Positions 36,191 through 47,685 are shown, numbered from the stretch's first letter. The stretch is 64,000 nt of DNA from Gonatopus flavifemur (GCA_018340375.1 JAFFJZ010000011.1:1488001-1552000); one strand, 5' to 3'. Numbers and translations: made by a program. Notes: generated from the letters alone by a model not told the origin.

Positions 36191-37500
36191 TGAATGGAAG
36201 TTTATAGAATTTTGCTTGTAGCGAGCAAAGCGGAGACTAAGCGTACGAGGAGATATTCAAGTAGAGGTTATAGGAGGCAGCTAGTACCTATAGTGGCGAC
36301 TTCTGGGCCTCTAAATCAGCCTCCGTGTCGTGATTCATGGAGGGCAACCTCTCACCCTGTCCCTTCCCACTCTGTCGCTCTTGTTCTCCTTCTCTTGCAA
36401 CTTCTTCGGCAGTGACCTCCTGGACGACCCTTTTACCTCCACTCTTCCATTCTGCCTCCACACTACTACTCTACGCTTTACTACTTCTATTCACTCTCTT
36501 CTCCTTTCTACCAATTCACAATCTAAAATCTCGCACGACTACATTACTAGACCTCTGAGGATTTTCGACAGCATTATAATAAAGAAGAGATACGAGAATA
36601 TACATTTGTATAACGAATATTGGAAAAGTGATGAATAAATTGGTTACATCCCTTTGAAAAATTTAACTGTAGAACTGTCTCGATATATTTATTTCACCCA
36701 CTCGAATAGGCGTAAATCGTCATGTTCTCTGTTATAAAGATTTCATGTACGAAGAGAAGAATTTGTGAACATCCATCAAACGAATAAAATCGACAAAACT
36801 GTTGTTGGGTCGACTAAGACTCTCGAATAAATTAAAAACGGCACTTGTCTGTCCATCAAGGTGCGATACTGATAAATCCAATCTGCGTACACAGACAGTT
36901 TTACACACGTTTGTCGAGGTAGAAGTGCGCACGCCAGCTCACACGAACCGCATGTATTTTACATTCTCAATTCGGGATGAGCAGATTTATAGCGTTCAAC
37001 CCCTATTTCTGTGAGCGCACGTGTGTCCGTATACATGAGACTGAATTTGGCTAGTGTAGATTTTGTTGTCGTTGTCGTTGAGTTGTGCGTTGTGCTGTGT
37101 TGTATCTACCGGGTCAGAGCGAGAATTTGGTGGTGGACCCTTTACAATGGCAATCCTGCAACATGGCTACGAAAATCGGTTGCGTGTAAGAGACGAAGAG
37201 AGATGGAGGATTTGTTGGATGGTGGAAGAAAGCGAGATAGAAATGGCCGGAGTGAGAGAGTAAGTGCAAGTGGCTCGTCGCTTCTCCATTTCAAGCCTAA
37301 GCGCGGCCATTCATCAGGATTTCGGAGCGCAGACGTGCTTTATTACTGCTCGCTCGAAATTGCTATCCTACGACTCCATTCCGGTCCCTGCGAGAGAGAG
37401 CTTGTACAGTTTGGTACCAGCAGCAGAAGCGACTCGTCGGCTCGACTTGGATGTGCTGAGCTCCAAAAGTACATCAGGATAGAGTAATGCGTTAGTACCT
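36190..37500. promoter_or_regulatory. GC-richer CpG-containing island
   Basis: Raised GC and CpG over about 1.3 kb, with GAGAGAG at 37,390-37,400, GCGGCCATTC near 37,303 and ATGGCCGG near 37,243. A plus-strand frame of 158 codons (37,011-37,487) crosses it but begins with low-complexity valine/cysteine codons and matches no family. A regulatory element or untranslated exon of a neighbouring gene is possible; neither is shown. Confidence 0.2.
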
Positions 37501-39240
37501 TTCACCTATATATATGTACATATATATCTATATACGAGCATAAGACTGGCCCGGTTCTATATTCCCCTTCATCTCGGGGACCCTTAACCGAGTTTAACCG
37601 AGGTTCGCTAAATCCCAAATTCTTCGCTTACATATTCCATCGAGAGGCAAATATACGTATTAGGAACGTTGGTTAGAAGAAAGACCGTTCAAGATCCAGG
37701 ATAGTTTCATCGATCCTCCGATCATTTTGTGTTTCATTATATCCAAATGTATTCGTTTCAAATCTTCTAGATAAATTTTATTTTGCTCAGCCTTTGATTT
37801 TACAGAGAGAAAAAATCATGAAATCAAAGCAGAGAAGATATCGTTCGAAATATGTTAAGAGAACCACGCGAAAGCACCCTTTTCAAGTTAATTCAAAGTG
37901 AGGTGAAAAAGCAAGGAACGGAAGAGAGGATGAGGGAGAGAAGAGTTGGTATAGAGTCGGTGCACATTGCAGATTGTAGGCGTGTCTTCGTATCTCCGAC
38001 ATGACAACACGCGTCAGTTCTTTAAAACGACGAAAGGGAGATTATTCGACGTTAGTCTTGTTGCAAGAGAAGGGTGAAACGTGTTCTTGCATACATTTAA
38101 AATATTCTAGTTTTGAACCTTCTCATAAACTGTTTCGTAGCTGTATGTACCTAATGCACGAAAGGACGTTAAGGAATAATGTACACCTTTTTAGTATAGT
38201 GCACTTCACAAGATAAGACTCAGCCGCTTATTTGGGAATATCGGGTTATACGTTTAATAGGAAGAAGAAGAAAACACAAATATCGCGGAAAATAGATTTT
38301 GAAATCAAACGAAAGTTGAGCCTGAGTTGTGAATTTATTATTAATCAAAAATAAAAGTATTGATCGCACAGTACGGTGCTGTACGATACGGTACAAAATG
38401 AATGAATTAATGAAGATAAATACACCGAGGAAAACGTTGACGATGCAGTACGTTGCGATTCTCGGCCGAAATCATTTATTCCCATGCGACAGCCATTTAT
38501 TTCTGAATCAGCAAAATATAGTATTCTCGCTAAATTTTGCACGAAATAAAACAACGTGTCGGTAAATTGTATTGAAGCATCAAAACTAAAATTGTTCTGA
38601 CTCATCGATGCCGTTTTCAAAATCATTACAGTTCCTTTGAATCCGTCACACGATAAATCATCATGTGATGCAGCAGTTTTTGTTTGTCCGATCACAGGAA
38701 AGATTTTACTGTGATAACAATTTTTATCCAACGAACAAACAGACTACCATCGAAAACTGTTATTTCAGCACAAAAATTCATCTATCACGGCAACGATCTC
38801 GGTTGTAATGGCAAAGTACATGTTATATCAATAATGTCGTTACACCTTTAGCAAATTATTTGAATCAATTGTATGGCAGTACATTAACGCTTCGAGCAAT
38901 TACTCTGTTCATGGAACAAAACTCATCGGTAAAACAACAGTATTTTTCACTAGAACAAAAATTTTTATTAGCAAAGTGTATGGTCGAAAGTCGATTTTTA
39001 TTTCGGCACAATTTTCTGTCCGCCCGTACGTAAAAAGAGAATTTGAAATTCAATCAACCAGAAAAAGCTTCTCAAATCTATATGAACGAAGGGACTAACA
39101 CCTGCTCAGCATCGCCCTCACGCTTGTCATCGGTTCAAGCTCGGAGTTCAAGCTATTTTACGTGGATGGTTTAAAAAATTCCTCTACTTGGAAATTACTC
39201 CAGTATACATTTGCACAAATGTATAATAGAGTTAATTCGA
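37501..39240. other. AT-rich unique DNA, no gene seen
   Basis: TA-rich start (37,505-37,545), otherwise short frames and no element ends. Confidence 0.45.
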
Positions 39241-39246
39241 CATGAA

Positions 39247-40097
39247 GTCCCAAGTGGACATATTGGCAACAACGTTATCAGAATTTGATGAAGCCATGTC
39301 TGATTGCTGGTTCAATTCCGTTCAGGTAATGTTAGGATTTCCACCTTTCTACCTGTTCAGAGCCCACGTATAAAATAAGGAATGACGCCCATATGAAAAT
39401 TTTTAGGTCCCACCAATGCTGACAATAGAATATAGCTTGGCACAATGTTGACAGGCAAGGCTTGGCAATCCATAAATATTCAATGTCGATTAACAACAAA
39501 TATAATGTTGCACCGATATACGTGTTCAACGAATTTCGGTTGTAAGCCTTCTATTGATTCACAATTCCGCCAGGCTTGGCGCTTGCTAGGCTCATCCTTG
39601 GTCCAACATTGACCGAGCGATAGATTCTATTGAGAGTGAGGATCATTTGAGACGTGGTTGAATATTGCCACCAACTTAGTTTTCAATGCAGTGCTGATCA
39701 TTGGTGATAGCATGGCTCAATATTGGCGTGCTCCTTAATTTGAACTTTTGATGGCTGAATTCCTGAGTTGCCGATCGAGTGTTTCTCGCGAGTAATGAGA
39801 GATGTATACAAGGAATATATAAGACTCAAATAATTCTCTGGAATTTGGATTCATTATTTTTTACAGTTTTATCATTGGCGCAACATTGATAGACAAATTT
39901 TTCTATTGTTTGCCAATAATGATCTATTTCATTGCCATTTCTGCACCAATGATGGGGTTCCATTGGGAAAACACATTGATAAATCATCAAATGATGTTAT
40001 CGTTACAGTGTTTTGCCATGCTTGGTTGCCAAGCCTCGGCCATACTCTATCTGCATTGCGCCATGCTAGCGCCAATGGTAAATTTCTGAATGAGGTG
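39247..40097. repeat. degenerate repeat region rich in CAACATTGG words
   Basis: Many degenerate copies of CAACATTG, GCCAATAT(T)G and GGCTTGGC occur in both orientations. CCCAAGTGGACATATTGGCA (about 39,248) and the reverse complement of CATTCAGAAATTTACCATTG (about 40,095) may be decayed tips like those of the 28,668 element. A similar word set fills 51,190-51,600. Boundaries are approximate. Confidence 0.4.
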
Positions 40098-40531
40098 GGC
40101 TTTATAAACCTAGTTTGTTCAATAAGAGCATAATAAAAAAAAACAAATTGAATGTTTTCCATTTTGAATCCGTTCTTTCGGAAACATTTCTTCAGTTGAT
40201 TGACAAATCGATTTTCCTGCTACATGCAGTATCATTGGGATTATAATTATTTTGATTATTCTTTTTATTGTTATATCAATAATATTATATCAATTCTCGG
40301 AGTAGTTTGTTTCCAATTGATATCCGTTGAAAACTGATAAGGTTAAAAATCAAGATATTTCTATGATTTCTGTCTCAGTTGAACAAAATCAACGTTCCAA
40401 ACACGAGAATGAAAATTCGAAAAGAATAAAAGAATGAACAACATACACATATTACATACACCCTTATACATATACGATCATTCATGCAATTGGGCGTAAG
40501 CTGTAAGAGTTGTCGTTCCAGCTATATGTGA
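40098..40531. other. AT-rich unique DNA, no gene seen
   Basis: Nothing recognised beyond A/T runs. Confidence 0.45.
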
Positions 40532-40640
40532 CCAGTGAAGCGTATATCGTGATATTCTCGATCGAAACATTAATGTGACAGTCACCACATTCTGGAAGGA
40601 AAACCCTTCAAAGCACGGTAATAATAATTTTACGATGAAA
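40532..40640. repeat. duplicated module D, copy 1
   Basis: Matches 43,411-43,515 in the same orientation. The core CATTAATGTGACAG + two bases + ACCACATTC is 23 of 25 identical, and both copies continue through AGCACG and TAATAATAAT. The core juxtaposes ATTA, TGACAG (TALE/Meis-Homothorax core) and ACCACA (Runt core), all established binding motifs; joint use is inference. The minus strand reads NVVTVTLMFR here and NVVAVTLMTR in the other copy, so a coding origin is also possible. Confidence 0.7.
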
Positions 40641-41165
40641 TACAAGATGTTATGGAAATAAAAGAAAATCATCGATCGCCAACGAATATACTTGATGGAA
40701 GAATATAACTTTCACTCGCACAACTATGATAAAATAAATTCTGCTGAATACTGCAACGACGTGATGCATTTTTTTTCCAAAAATAAATAAGTGTTCTAAT
40801 TGATCGTAATTATTACGACATAACTGCTATGCACAAAAATCGATTTATAAAGGGCTCTCAGACTATGGAAGAATGGCGAATTAAGATGAAAATAATATTA
40901 TTGATGATATTTCTTCACATTTTTTTATCAAATACCGTAAAAGGAATGGTAATAAACAGAAATGATCTCCAAATAACAAGCTAACGCCTTCACGCGTCCA
41001 TATTTTGATAGCGTTTTCGGTAGCAACATGTTTTCTTGGCAGCAGTCCAGTCTTTAGCAAAGAATATGGACATTTGAAATATATAAACATTTTGTAGGCA
41101 TTCAGTCGCCAAAGTATTTCAATTGATACAACAAAAAGAGGTGTTCTTTACCTTTTTGCAGAACT

Positions 41166-41471
41166 ATTTCCAGGTTAAAATGAACTCTAAAAAATACTCT
41201 ATGTCGCTTGGCAATGAAGTCAATTAACTAACCAACTAACATGTCAATCATTCGCGAGGAAATAACATTTCCCGGTGAGCATGAGACTGATTTTGGAGAT
41301 GGAATTAGTATCAAATTTCGATAAATTTTCACAGGAAAGAATCGAGTCCGTCAAGATTACCGATCTCTAATTTACTTCCAGAACCAGCGATATGCTCACC
41401 GGAAAATAATATTCTCTTGTAAATGATCGACATAGGGTATTTTTCAGAATGGATTTCAACTTGAAACTCAC
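41166..41471. mobile_element. ~305-bp fold-back with a 40-bp interruption in one arm
   Basis: The arms pair through AAAAAATACTCTATGTCG (left) and AAAAATACCCTATGTCG (right, reversed), then TTTCCCGGTGAGCAT and TTTTCCGGTGAGCAT. The left arm has 40 extra bases at 41,206-41,245, flanked by ATGTC at 41,201-41,205 and repeated at 41,241-41,245. This looks like a small insertion with a 5-bp duplication, or a local duplication. Ends and target duplication of the fold-back itself are unclear. Confidence 0.72.
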
Positions 41472-41626
41472 TATCCCAAAAAAAACAGTTGATTTTCTCG
41501 GTCAATTTTTGATTGTCCTCAACTAAATTGGATGACTTCTAACGTATTCTATTCCACGCAATTATTCTTAATTTTTGCTGTGATTACTATTTTTTTTTTA
41601 AATTATGAATCGTATTGAGATTTATA

Positions 41627-41933
41627 AACTGAGAAAAAAGATAGTGAACTCAACTACACATGACAGTTGGATACGTTCAAATGCAATCCTTCATCAACCC
41701 AATTCGAATACAAGGTTGATTCGGGTACGCGTAGTTGAGTCAACTACAATTCTACCCGACCGGAAATTCAGTCACATTTGATCGGGTCAACTCGATCAGG
41801 ACCTGGTCGTGTCTTAATCAAACGCTGGATTAACCCAATTGAATTTCTAGTCGGTTAATTGAGCCGATGAAGTTTTGCATTTGAACGTACCCAACTGTCG
41901 TGCGCAGTTGACACCACTATTTTTTTCTTAGTG
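41627..41933. mobile_element. 307-bp MITE with AACTGAGAAAAAA tips, TA/TA flanks
   Basis: The left end AACTGAGAAAAAAGATAGTG pairs with the right end (reverse complement CACTAAGAAAAAAATAGTGG). TA lies outside both (41,625-41,626, 41,934-41,935). The arms continue through GACAGTTGGATACGTTCAAA. The interior has AATTGGGTTAATCC and CAACTCGATC-type words. Non-coding. Confidence 0.85.
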
Positions 41934-41935
41934 TA

Positions 41936-42663
41936 TAGAAAACTCGTTTAATATTTTCTTACATATACGTATATCCCAAATGGATAATAAGTTTATTTCG
42001 TCTCCATAACGCCCAGCTGATCATAATCGTAGAGTCAAAAAGAACATAGAAATGAAACAGGTATAAAGGCCCAGTGTTGCAGTTGGCTTTCAACGTTTCC
42101 GAAACAAAGACTGCAGTGGAAATTTTGTTGAGACTTCTCGTAAGGCCCCTATTCGGCGTGTTCGATGTGCGGTAAGGCCCTGATCGGAAGCTGATTGAAT
42201 ATGTAATGCAAATGTTCGATCAGACTTGCTCAGATTCATTCGATGGGAATTAATTTGCATTGGAAATTATAGTACATCGGTATTTTTGAATATTCTTGAA
42301 TTTTGTCATCCAATTATGGTCCTTTGATATTTCTCACCATTCATTTTGGATATTTCAATCAAACGGCTGTATTTAATCCCTATAAAAATCTTGTCGGTTG
42401 CACCTCAGTTCAGGATGTCTTACATTTGTTTTATAAGGATCTGATAAGGTATGCAAGGTCAAGAGTGTTTGCCTTAGGGATTTTCTTATTCTGGCGCTAC
42501 ACGTGCATAGGATTGAAGGGACGAAGACACTGAAAAAGTGAGAGGAAGGCATGGAGGTAGGGAAAGAAAGAAAGAGCGAAAAAGCTATATATGTTTTCAG
42601 ATTAAATTGCAATTCAATATCATACATCTGAAGTACTTTTATTGTAATTTGTGTAATCTATTG
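41936..42663. other. mixed unique DNA, no gene seen
   Basis: CACTGAAAAAGTGAGAGG near 42,528 resembles a MITE tip, possibly the left partner of the tip ending at 42,907, but the flanking dinucleotide is GA and the arms do not obviously pair. Confidence 0.35.
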
Positions 42664-42792
42664 CACGGATAAAAAATGTATTTGCAACGAGGATACTTTG
42701 AACAAATTGTATGTAGAATTATACAAAATATTATTGATAATATTCCAGCCAATCATATATATCGTATAATTTCACATACATTTTTTACAGTG
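42664..42792. mobile_element. 129-bp MITE with 18-bp tips
   Basis: The left end is CACGGATAAAAAATGTAT and the right end is the reverse complement of CACTGTAAAAAATGTATG. Flanks are TG (left) and TA (right), so one side of a TA duplication may have mutated. Non-coding. Confidence 0.78.
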
Positions 42793-42907
42793 TATTTTCG
42801 TAAATTTTATTTACCCTAAACAAATTTCATTTCAGCCAAACAAAAAGTTTCTTTGCGTTAATTTCAACCAAAATTTTGTTTGGCTGGAAGAAACGTTTTC
42901 TCAGTGC
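42793..42907. repeat. partial MITE with AGCCAAACAAA hairpin
   Basis: AGCCAAACAAAAAGTTTCTT (about 42,834) pairs with TTTTGTTTGGCTGGAAGAAA (about 42,876). The right end is the reverse complement of CACTGAGAAAACGTTTC. No matching left tip is present next to the neighbouring element, so this may be half of an outer element split by the 42,664 insertion. Confidence 0.5.
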
Positions 42908-42944
42908 GTGGATAGTTGCAGCGACTATTCTTTTTTTATGTGTT

Positions 42945-43140
42945 CACGAAGAAAATTTTGCAGTATAAATTAATATAAAAAAATGTCTTCAATATTACTA
43001 TATTTTTGTAAAGTTGGACCATGATGGTATTACAAGGAATATAACTATAATAATGATTGAAATTATGATAGAATATAGTAGAATTGGAAACAAAACAAAA
43101 AAAAATTCCAGTATTTGAATCGTAAAAAGAGATACATGTT
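42945..43140 (-). repeat. dispersed repeat family C, copy 2
   Basis: Direct-orientation relative of 34,615-34,800. Both copies have (C/T)AGTATAAATT, TTCAATATTACTAT and AATCGTAAAA, at roughly two-thirds identity by eye. The minus strand remains open here too (SFYDSNTGIFFCFVS). Confidence 0.6.
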
Positions 43141-43410
43141 AAGTATTTCTGGGAAAACATTGAGTGATTTCTCTCCAGCATTACAAACTAATTGTAATAA
43201 TCAATACCACAAAATTCTCTCCGTTTCCTTCCACTGCATTTATTCAAGTGAAACTCTGATACCCATATGAAGCATACAATATTGAGTCCAATACAATCCT
43301 TTTCATACATTTCCAGTATTGGAACCTATGAATTATCCAAATGACAAAATCTATCCTGTGTCGGATGTTAGATTTGGAATCAGCTGAAAAGTTATATCGT
43401 GGTTGTTGGA

Positions 43411-43515
43411 CCAACGAAGCGTTATACCCATGATGTCTTCGGTCGGGTCATTAATGTGACAGCGACCACATTCCACGGTAGCACGAGATAATAATAATAA
43501 TTTCGCGGAAGATCG
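43411..43515. repeat. duplicated module D, copy 2
   Basis: Second copy of the segment at 40,532-40,640, about 2.9 kb away in the same orientation, with CATTAATGTGACAG at 43,449-43,462. It sits in a GC-richer patch (43,390-43,620) with more CpG than the first copy. Confidence 0.7.
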
Positions 43516-44160
43516 TAGTAACGACGCACAGTGTGTGGTGTGCCGGAAGAAGCAGAAGTGGAATAAGAAGAAAGAGAAAAGTGCCGGTCGTCGCGACAAC
43601 GATACACATACATAACAAGTTGAAGAGAGATGATTGGCTCTCGCTTTCTTTTCTATCCTTGTTTTCTGTCCTTTTCTTTCTTCCGTTATCCCTTCCTCTC
43701 TGCTTCTAGGAAAAGGGGAAAATTCAAACGGGTGAAGAATAAGACACCAGACACATAGATTTCAAGGCGAATTCTCGTCTGTATGTACGTAAGCGATGTC
43801 GCGTATTGAATTATTGTTATGTACCAAAACGCCATGCCGAAATTCCGAGGATGCATCTCCATCTTTTTGGTTCTTCCCCTTATACTAAAAGAAGAAAAGA
43901 ATCGAGAAGTTTCTTCCGATGTGAATATCAAAGAACACTAACTCTTTATCAAACTGAATTCCTAAAGAATATATATCATCGTATATACAGTTGAAATAAT
44001 ATTTCTCAATTTATTAATATGTGGAAGTAATAGTACCAGAGTGGGCTGTTATTCTTTTCTTTGAAAAATTTTTCTTTTGATGATGAGTTATATATAAGCA
44101 TCAAGTGGAGCTGGAATGATTTCAGAGTTGATTCTCGAAGCCGATCATCTATCACATGTA

Positions 44161-44400
44161 CCGGGTCTTCCAGAATTCAGCATTTGGATTTCTGAGGCAT
44201 ATTCTACAGCAAAAATAACAAAATTTGATTTGACGCTTAATTTTTGAGATATTTTTTAATTCTTTTCAAATTTTAATCACTCGAAAGCACGGTATACTAC
44301 CTACTTGAGATTCACACCATTTGCTGAGTTCGAAAAAGACGGAACTCTGGAAAAAATCCAAGGATCCTCATCTTTCAATTCAAAGTTGAAGCTGTTAGAA
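44161..44400 (+). mobile_element. left-arm relative of the 889-bp element
   Basis: After TA (44,159-44,160) the sequence CCGGGTCTTCCAGAATTCAG and following text (GAGGCATATTCTACAGC, GAAAGCACGGTATACTAC, CTACTTGAGATTCACACCA) track the left arm at 862-1140. A full right arm was not found. A weak relative of the CACTCT core is at 45,420-45,520, so the element may be interrupted or deleted. Confidence 0.65.
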
Positions 44401-44754
44401 AGTTTGGCATTTGAACCAATAATTATTGAGTGCATTATAATACACTCAAGTATTCAATCGTGCTTGATAATATTCAATATTATAACTACATCATGTATTG
44501 CGTGCTATAGTTTAAAAGTTTTTATTTTCCCCTTTTCAGCTTTTTTTAAGCCATTCTCACCATATTGAAATTTCTTGGAAACGCTAACACCCTCTACTTG
44601 GGGATTTTTTGCGAATTACCGCAGCTTTAGAAAAAAAACAACGACATAGTTTGATTTTGAAGTCTGCCTTTTCCCAACTAAGGGCTTAAAAAAACTCTGG
44701 AAATAATCAAAAGTAAAAAATTAAATTTCACTGAATAGAAGTCATTAGCTTGTA

Positions 44755-44840
44755 TATAATCCATATATAATTCAATATAGTTTATATATAAGTGATTTAT
44801 AACTACATATAAATTATGTATGAATTTGAAAATTTTTCCA
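44755..44840. repeat. fragment related to the hAT-like MITE interior
   Basis: ATTCAATATAGTTTATATAT followed by AAGTGATTTATAACTACATATAA matches 10,650-10,715 (ATTCGATATAGTTTATATAT...). The GGGCACCC tip is not preserved, so this is a degraded or partial copy. Confidence 0.5.
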
Positions 44841-45217
44841 CTAGGGTTATCAAACTTGGAGAAAAATAAATCGTTACTACAGTATTTACAAAAACGTTCG
44901 TTGTAGTCACAAAACATTGACTCCGTCAGCCAAGTTGTTAATTATTTTGGTAAAGTTTTTCATGTCAACAAAGGAATTCAGCTGTATCAACAATTTTCCT
45001 TGTTTCTTCAACAAATTTTTTTCCCAAGTACTATAGTGAGAAATCGGTTCGCTATGCCAGTAGTACATTTGTCTTCGTGAAGTTTGTAAAACGAGTTATG
45101 AAATGAGAGAGAAATTACGAATTTCAAAGGGAAATATAGACTACAAGAAGAGCTGATAGATAGATTAGGGGAATAAATTTGTTTGAAATTTTTCGGAATG
45201 AAAATACACTCTTAAAC

Positions 45218-45375
45218 GACGAGAGAAACACTCCAGAAGCATGGAACTTCACGCTTTTGTTATAACATACGTTCAACGCATGGATTCAAGCTTAGAAGTA
45301 TAGGACAAATACTAGCAAAGTATGGACTCATACATTGAAAGCGTATCAAGACAAAAGTGTCAAGGCGTGGAGTAC
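45218..45375. repeat. degraded hairpin related to the 62.2 kb element
   Basis: CGAGAGAAAC, CTTCACGCTTTTGTTATAAC and GTTCAACGCAT parallel the left arm of the element at 62,246-62,453. An inverted partner is at about 45,340-45,372 (reverse complement CTCCACGCCTTGACACTTTT). Strongly diverged. Confidence 0.4.
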
Positions 45376-45530
45376 TATATTCACGCTATAAAGTACTATA
45401 TAGAAAATATTTCACTTGTGGTTAGAGTGAAATTCACACCTATCATAGGGTGAAGATTAACTCTTATGAAAGTTGCAGTGTTTTCACTCTTGAAAAGTGG
45501 GTTTCCACTCCAAGAAATTCAGAGAGCATG

Positions 45531-46037
45531 ATCCAAATGGACTCGTAATCTGATTCTTGGATGTACAAACGTATGGGTGAAATTTACGAAAGATGGTCCC
45601 CATGACATACTAATTTTCAACGTACCAATTTAATCTTCGAGCCATTCCCATTGTTCAGTATAAAGTCATAAAATCATGGATTATTTTGATGAAAGATTTT
45701 ATAACAAGCCGCTTGGCTTGTGATTTATGGAACATCTTGTGAAATTAATCGATTTGATCAATCATCGTATTATCGATAGCTCTTTCATCGGATTCTTCGG
45801 CATGAGAAGGAAACGATTTGCGAGGTATCCGAGTAATGGTTAGGTCCGTTCCGAAGATTGCTCATTGTTCGAAGGGTCTCACGCGATGAATATCTCAAAG
45901 TGAAATCTGTTCTGTGATGAATAATAACACAGGAGTCAAGTTATTCGCAGCAAAACAACTATCTAGGGAATGATCAACGTTGATGTTCTCAAGAATACTG
46001 GATCAATATTTCCAACGTGAAATGTTGATGTTAGTCG
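45531..46037. other. AT-rich unique DNA, no gene seen
   Basis: No element tips, RNA genes or convincing frames. Confidence 0.45.
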
Positions 46038-46228
46038 TCAATGGGATGAGAACACCGATTTTCCAGAATTAACAGCGAAGTAATAACATAGAGAAGAATG
46101 GAGAAGAGTTTCCAGTATTAAAAAAAAACCATCCCCATCAAATTCGAGAAACAATTCGTCAAGCTGAATCATTGAATAAGAATTCGCCGTTTCAGGGGTA
46201 TTTGTCTTTCCGCATACATTCGACTCAC

Positions 46229-46481
46229 CACCTATGGACATCAGGAAGTTCAGCAGTCCTGTGGGGCGGACAGGTCGTCCATTTTGACCAGGATATGGAG
46301 GCCAAGGAGAGAACATAGCATGGTGAAGGAAAGAAGTGCGAGGAATGTTAATACGAATATTATGATTTATTGATGGAACATCGGACCAAAGAGGCTGGGG
46401 TTGTTGAACGCGTACGCGAAGGGTGGTAAAATGAAGAAAAAGAAGAATAAGATAGGGGAGAGAAGGGAAGAGGACACACAT
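46229..46481 (-). CDS. weak candidate first coding exon of a small secreted protein
   Basis: An ATG at 46,481 opens a minus-strand frame with a hydrophobic N-terminus (MCVLFPSLPYLILLFLHFTT) like a signal peptide, then proline-rich text including SPWPPYPGQNGRPVRPTG. At 46,228 the frame meets GTGAGT, a strong donor sequence, right after LLNFLMSIGG; the frame stays open beyond it to 46,038. About 300 bp upstream on the same strand another open frame (46,795-47,010) reads RPIIGISPFSDGVPLSGGKS. Neither matches a family I know. The hydrophobic start could simply reflect a T-rich strand. Confidence 0.17.
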
Positions 46482-47041
46482 ACAGTGCCTCTCCTACACG
46501 AAAACACACATAAAGAAACAGGGGCGGCGTTTTTCTTAGCCGCCTGAGCTACCAGAGATTTATTCCTGGGTCCCGCAAGACAAACTGCGAGATTGTGTCC
46601 AAAATTTTAACAGCGCATTTGGGTGAAACGCGTCCTGCAACGCGGAGATACTATATCGCTAGCATGCCTGTACAACTGTTATAAAGTATAAGAAAGAGAA
46701 AAGGGGTGGCAGATAGGTTGGATTGTTAAGAGAATGTTGTTAACCCCTCTCGGTAAAGAAGGTAGGTAGAAGTTGAGAGGAGAAGTTTTCTAGTTATCCC
46801 CTTTGTCGAGAAAGAATGCGGTCCTGGAAGAACTCCCTCATGCCTGGTTCGTGACAGAATTGAGCCGTGAAACGAGATTTGCCACCTGAAAGTGGCACGC
46901 CGTCGGAAAATGGGCTTATTCCAATTATTGGTCTTCGATCAGATCTTCCTCCGTTGTTCTTTCGTTTGAGTTTCACGTGCTTCCCATTTTGTATCGTAGA
47001 TCGTTGTTTTATTCTGTTTTACTGAAGTCTCATTTTGTCTA

Positions 47042-47280
47042 CGCTGAGAAAAAACTCTGGCTTTCCTCAAGAACATACTTTCTCATTCTGAAGATATGTT
47101 TTTTTATTCTAAGAAAACATATGTAGTTGAGGTGAAAAATTCTCTTTCCGTTATACCGTACAACTTACATGTCAAAAAATATTCGATTTGTTTGAAGAAT
47201 GTGGGCTCGAATCGGAAAAATATCGGACTGGATTCGGTCAGTTTAATATTTTTTCAGTTTGGGATTTTTTTCTCTCAACG
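47042..47280. mobile_element. 239-bp MITE, TA/TA flanks
   Basis: The left end is CGCTGAGAAAAAACTCTGG and the right end is the reverse complement of CGTTGAGAGAAAAAAATCCC. TA lies outside both ends (47,040-47,041, 47,281-47,282). The tips are a C-to-G variant of the CACTGAG tip. The interior does not pair strongly. Confidence 0.62.
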
Positions 47281-47490
47281 TATGCACATGTAGCTCACGG
47301 AACTTTGCTTCTAAGTTTTTATATACGTATTTGTGTTATTCGCTTTCGAATCTTAATTACTTTCACGTGCGCGCTGCAATACGATTTTCAGAATGTTTAT
47401 TAATCTCGCACGTGTACGCAGATATCTCTTTTGATTCGTTTACCTAGATCCATCTGAAAAATACTCTCGAAATAGATAGGCCATATAATG

Positions 47491-47685
47491 CACTGTGAAA
47501 AAAACTGGAACTTCACTGCATCTTGGTAATGGAAAATTTCAATGCATTTATTTTCTGGTACATTTATTGAAATTTTACGAATTTTTTACTACAGAATTCC
47601 AATTTTTGCAGTCAAATTCCAGTGAATGTGCTGGAATTTTCAGTTCAATGGACTGGTTAATGACTGGGTGCGGATAATGCGATGT
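47491..47685. mobile_element. MITE of the GGAATTTTCCAG group, right end unclear
   Basis: The left tip is CACTGTGAAAAAAACTGGAA, followed by CACTGCATCTTGGTAATGGA. The body has AATTCCAGTGAATGTGCTGG and GGAATTTTCAG. It parallels the left half of the nested element at 50,276 and the element at 22,706. The right tip has decayed. Confidence 0.6.

Noticed and set aside
37011..37487. 158-codon plus-strand frame
   Set aside because: It starts in low-complexity valine/cysteine codons, has no recognisable domain, and other frames in the block are also open.
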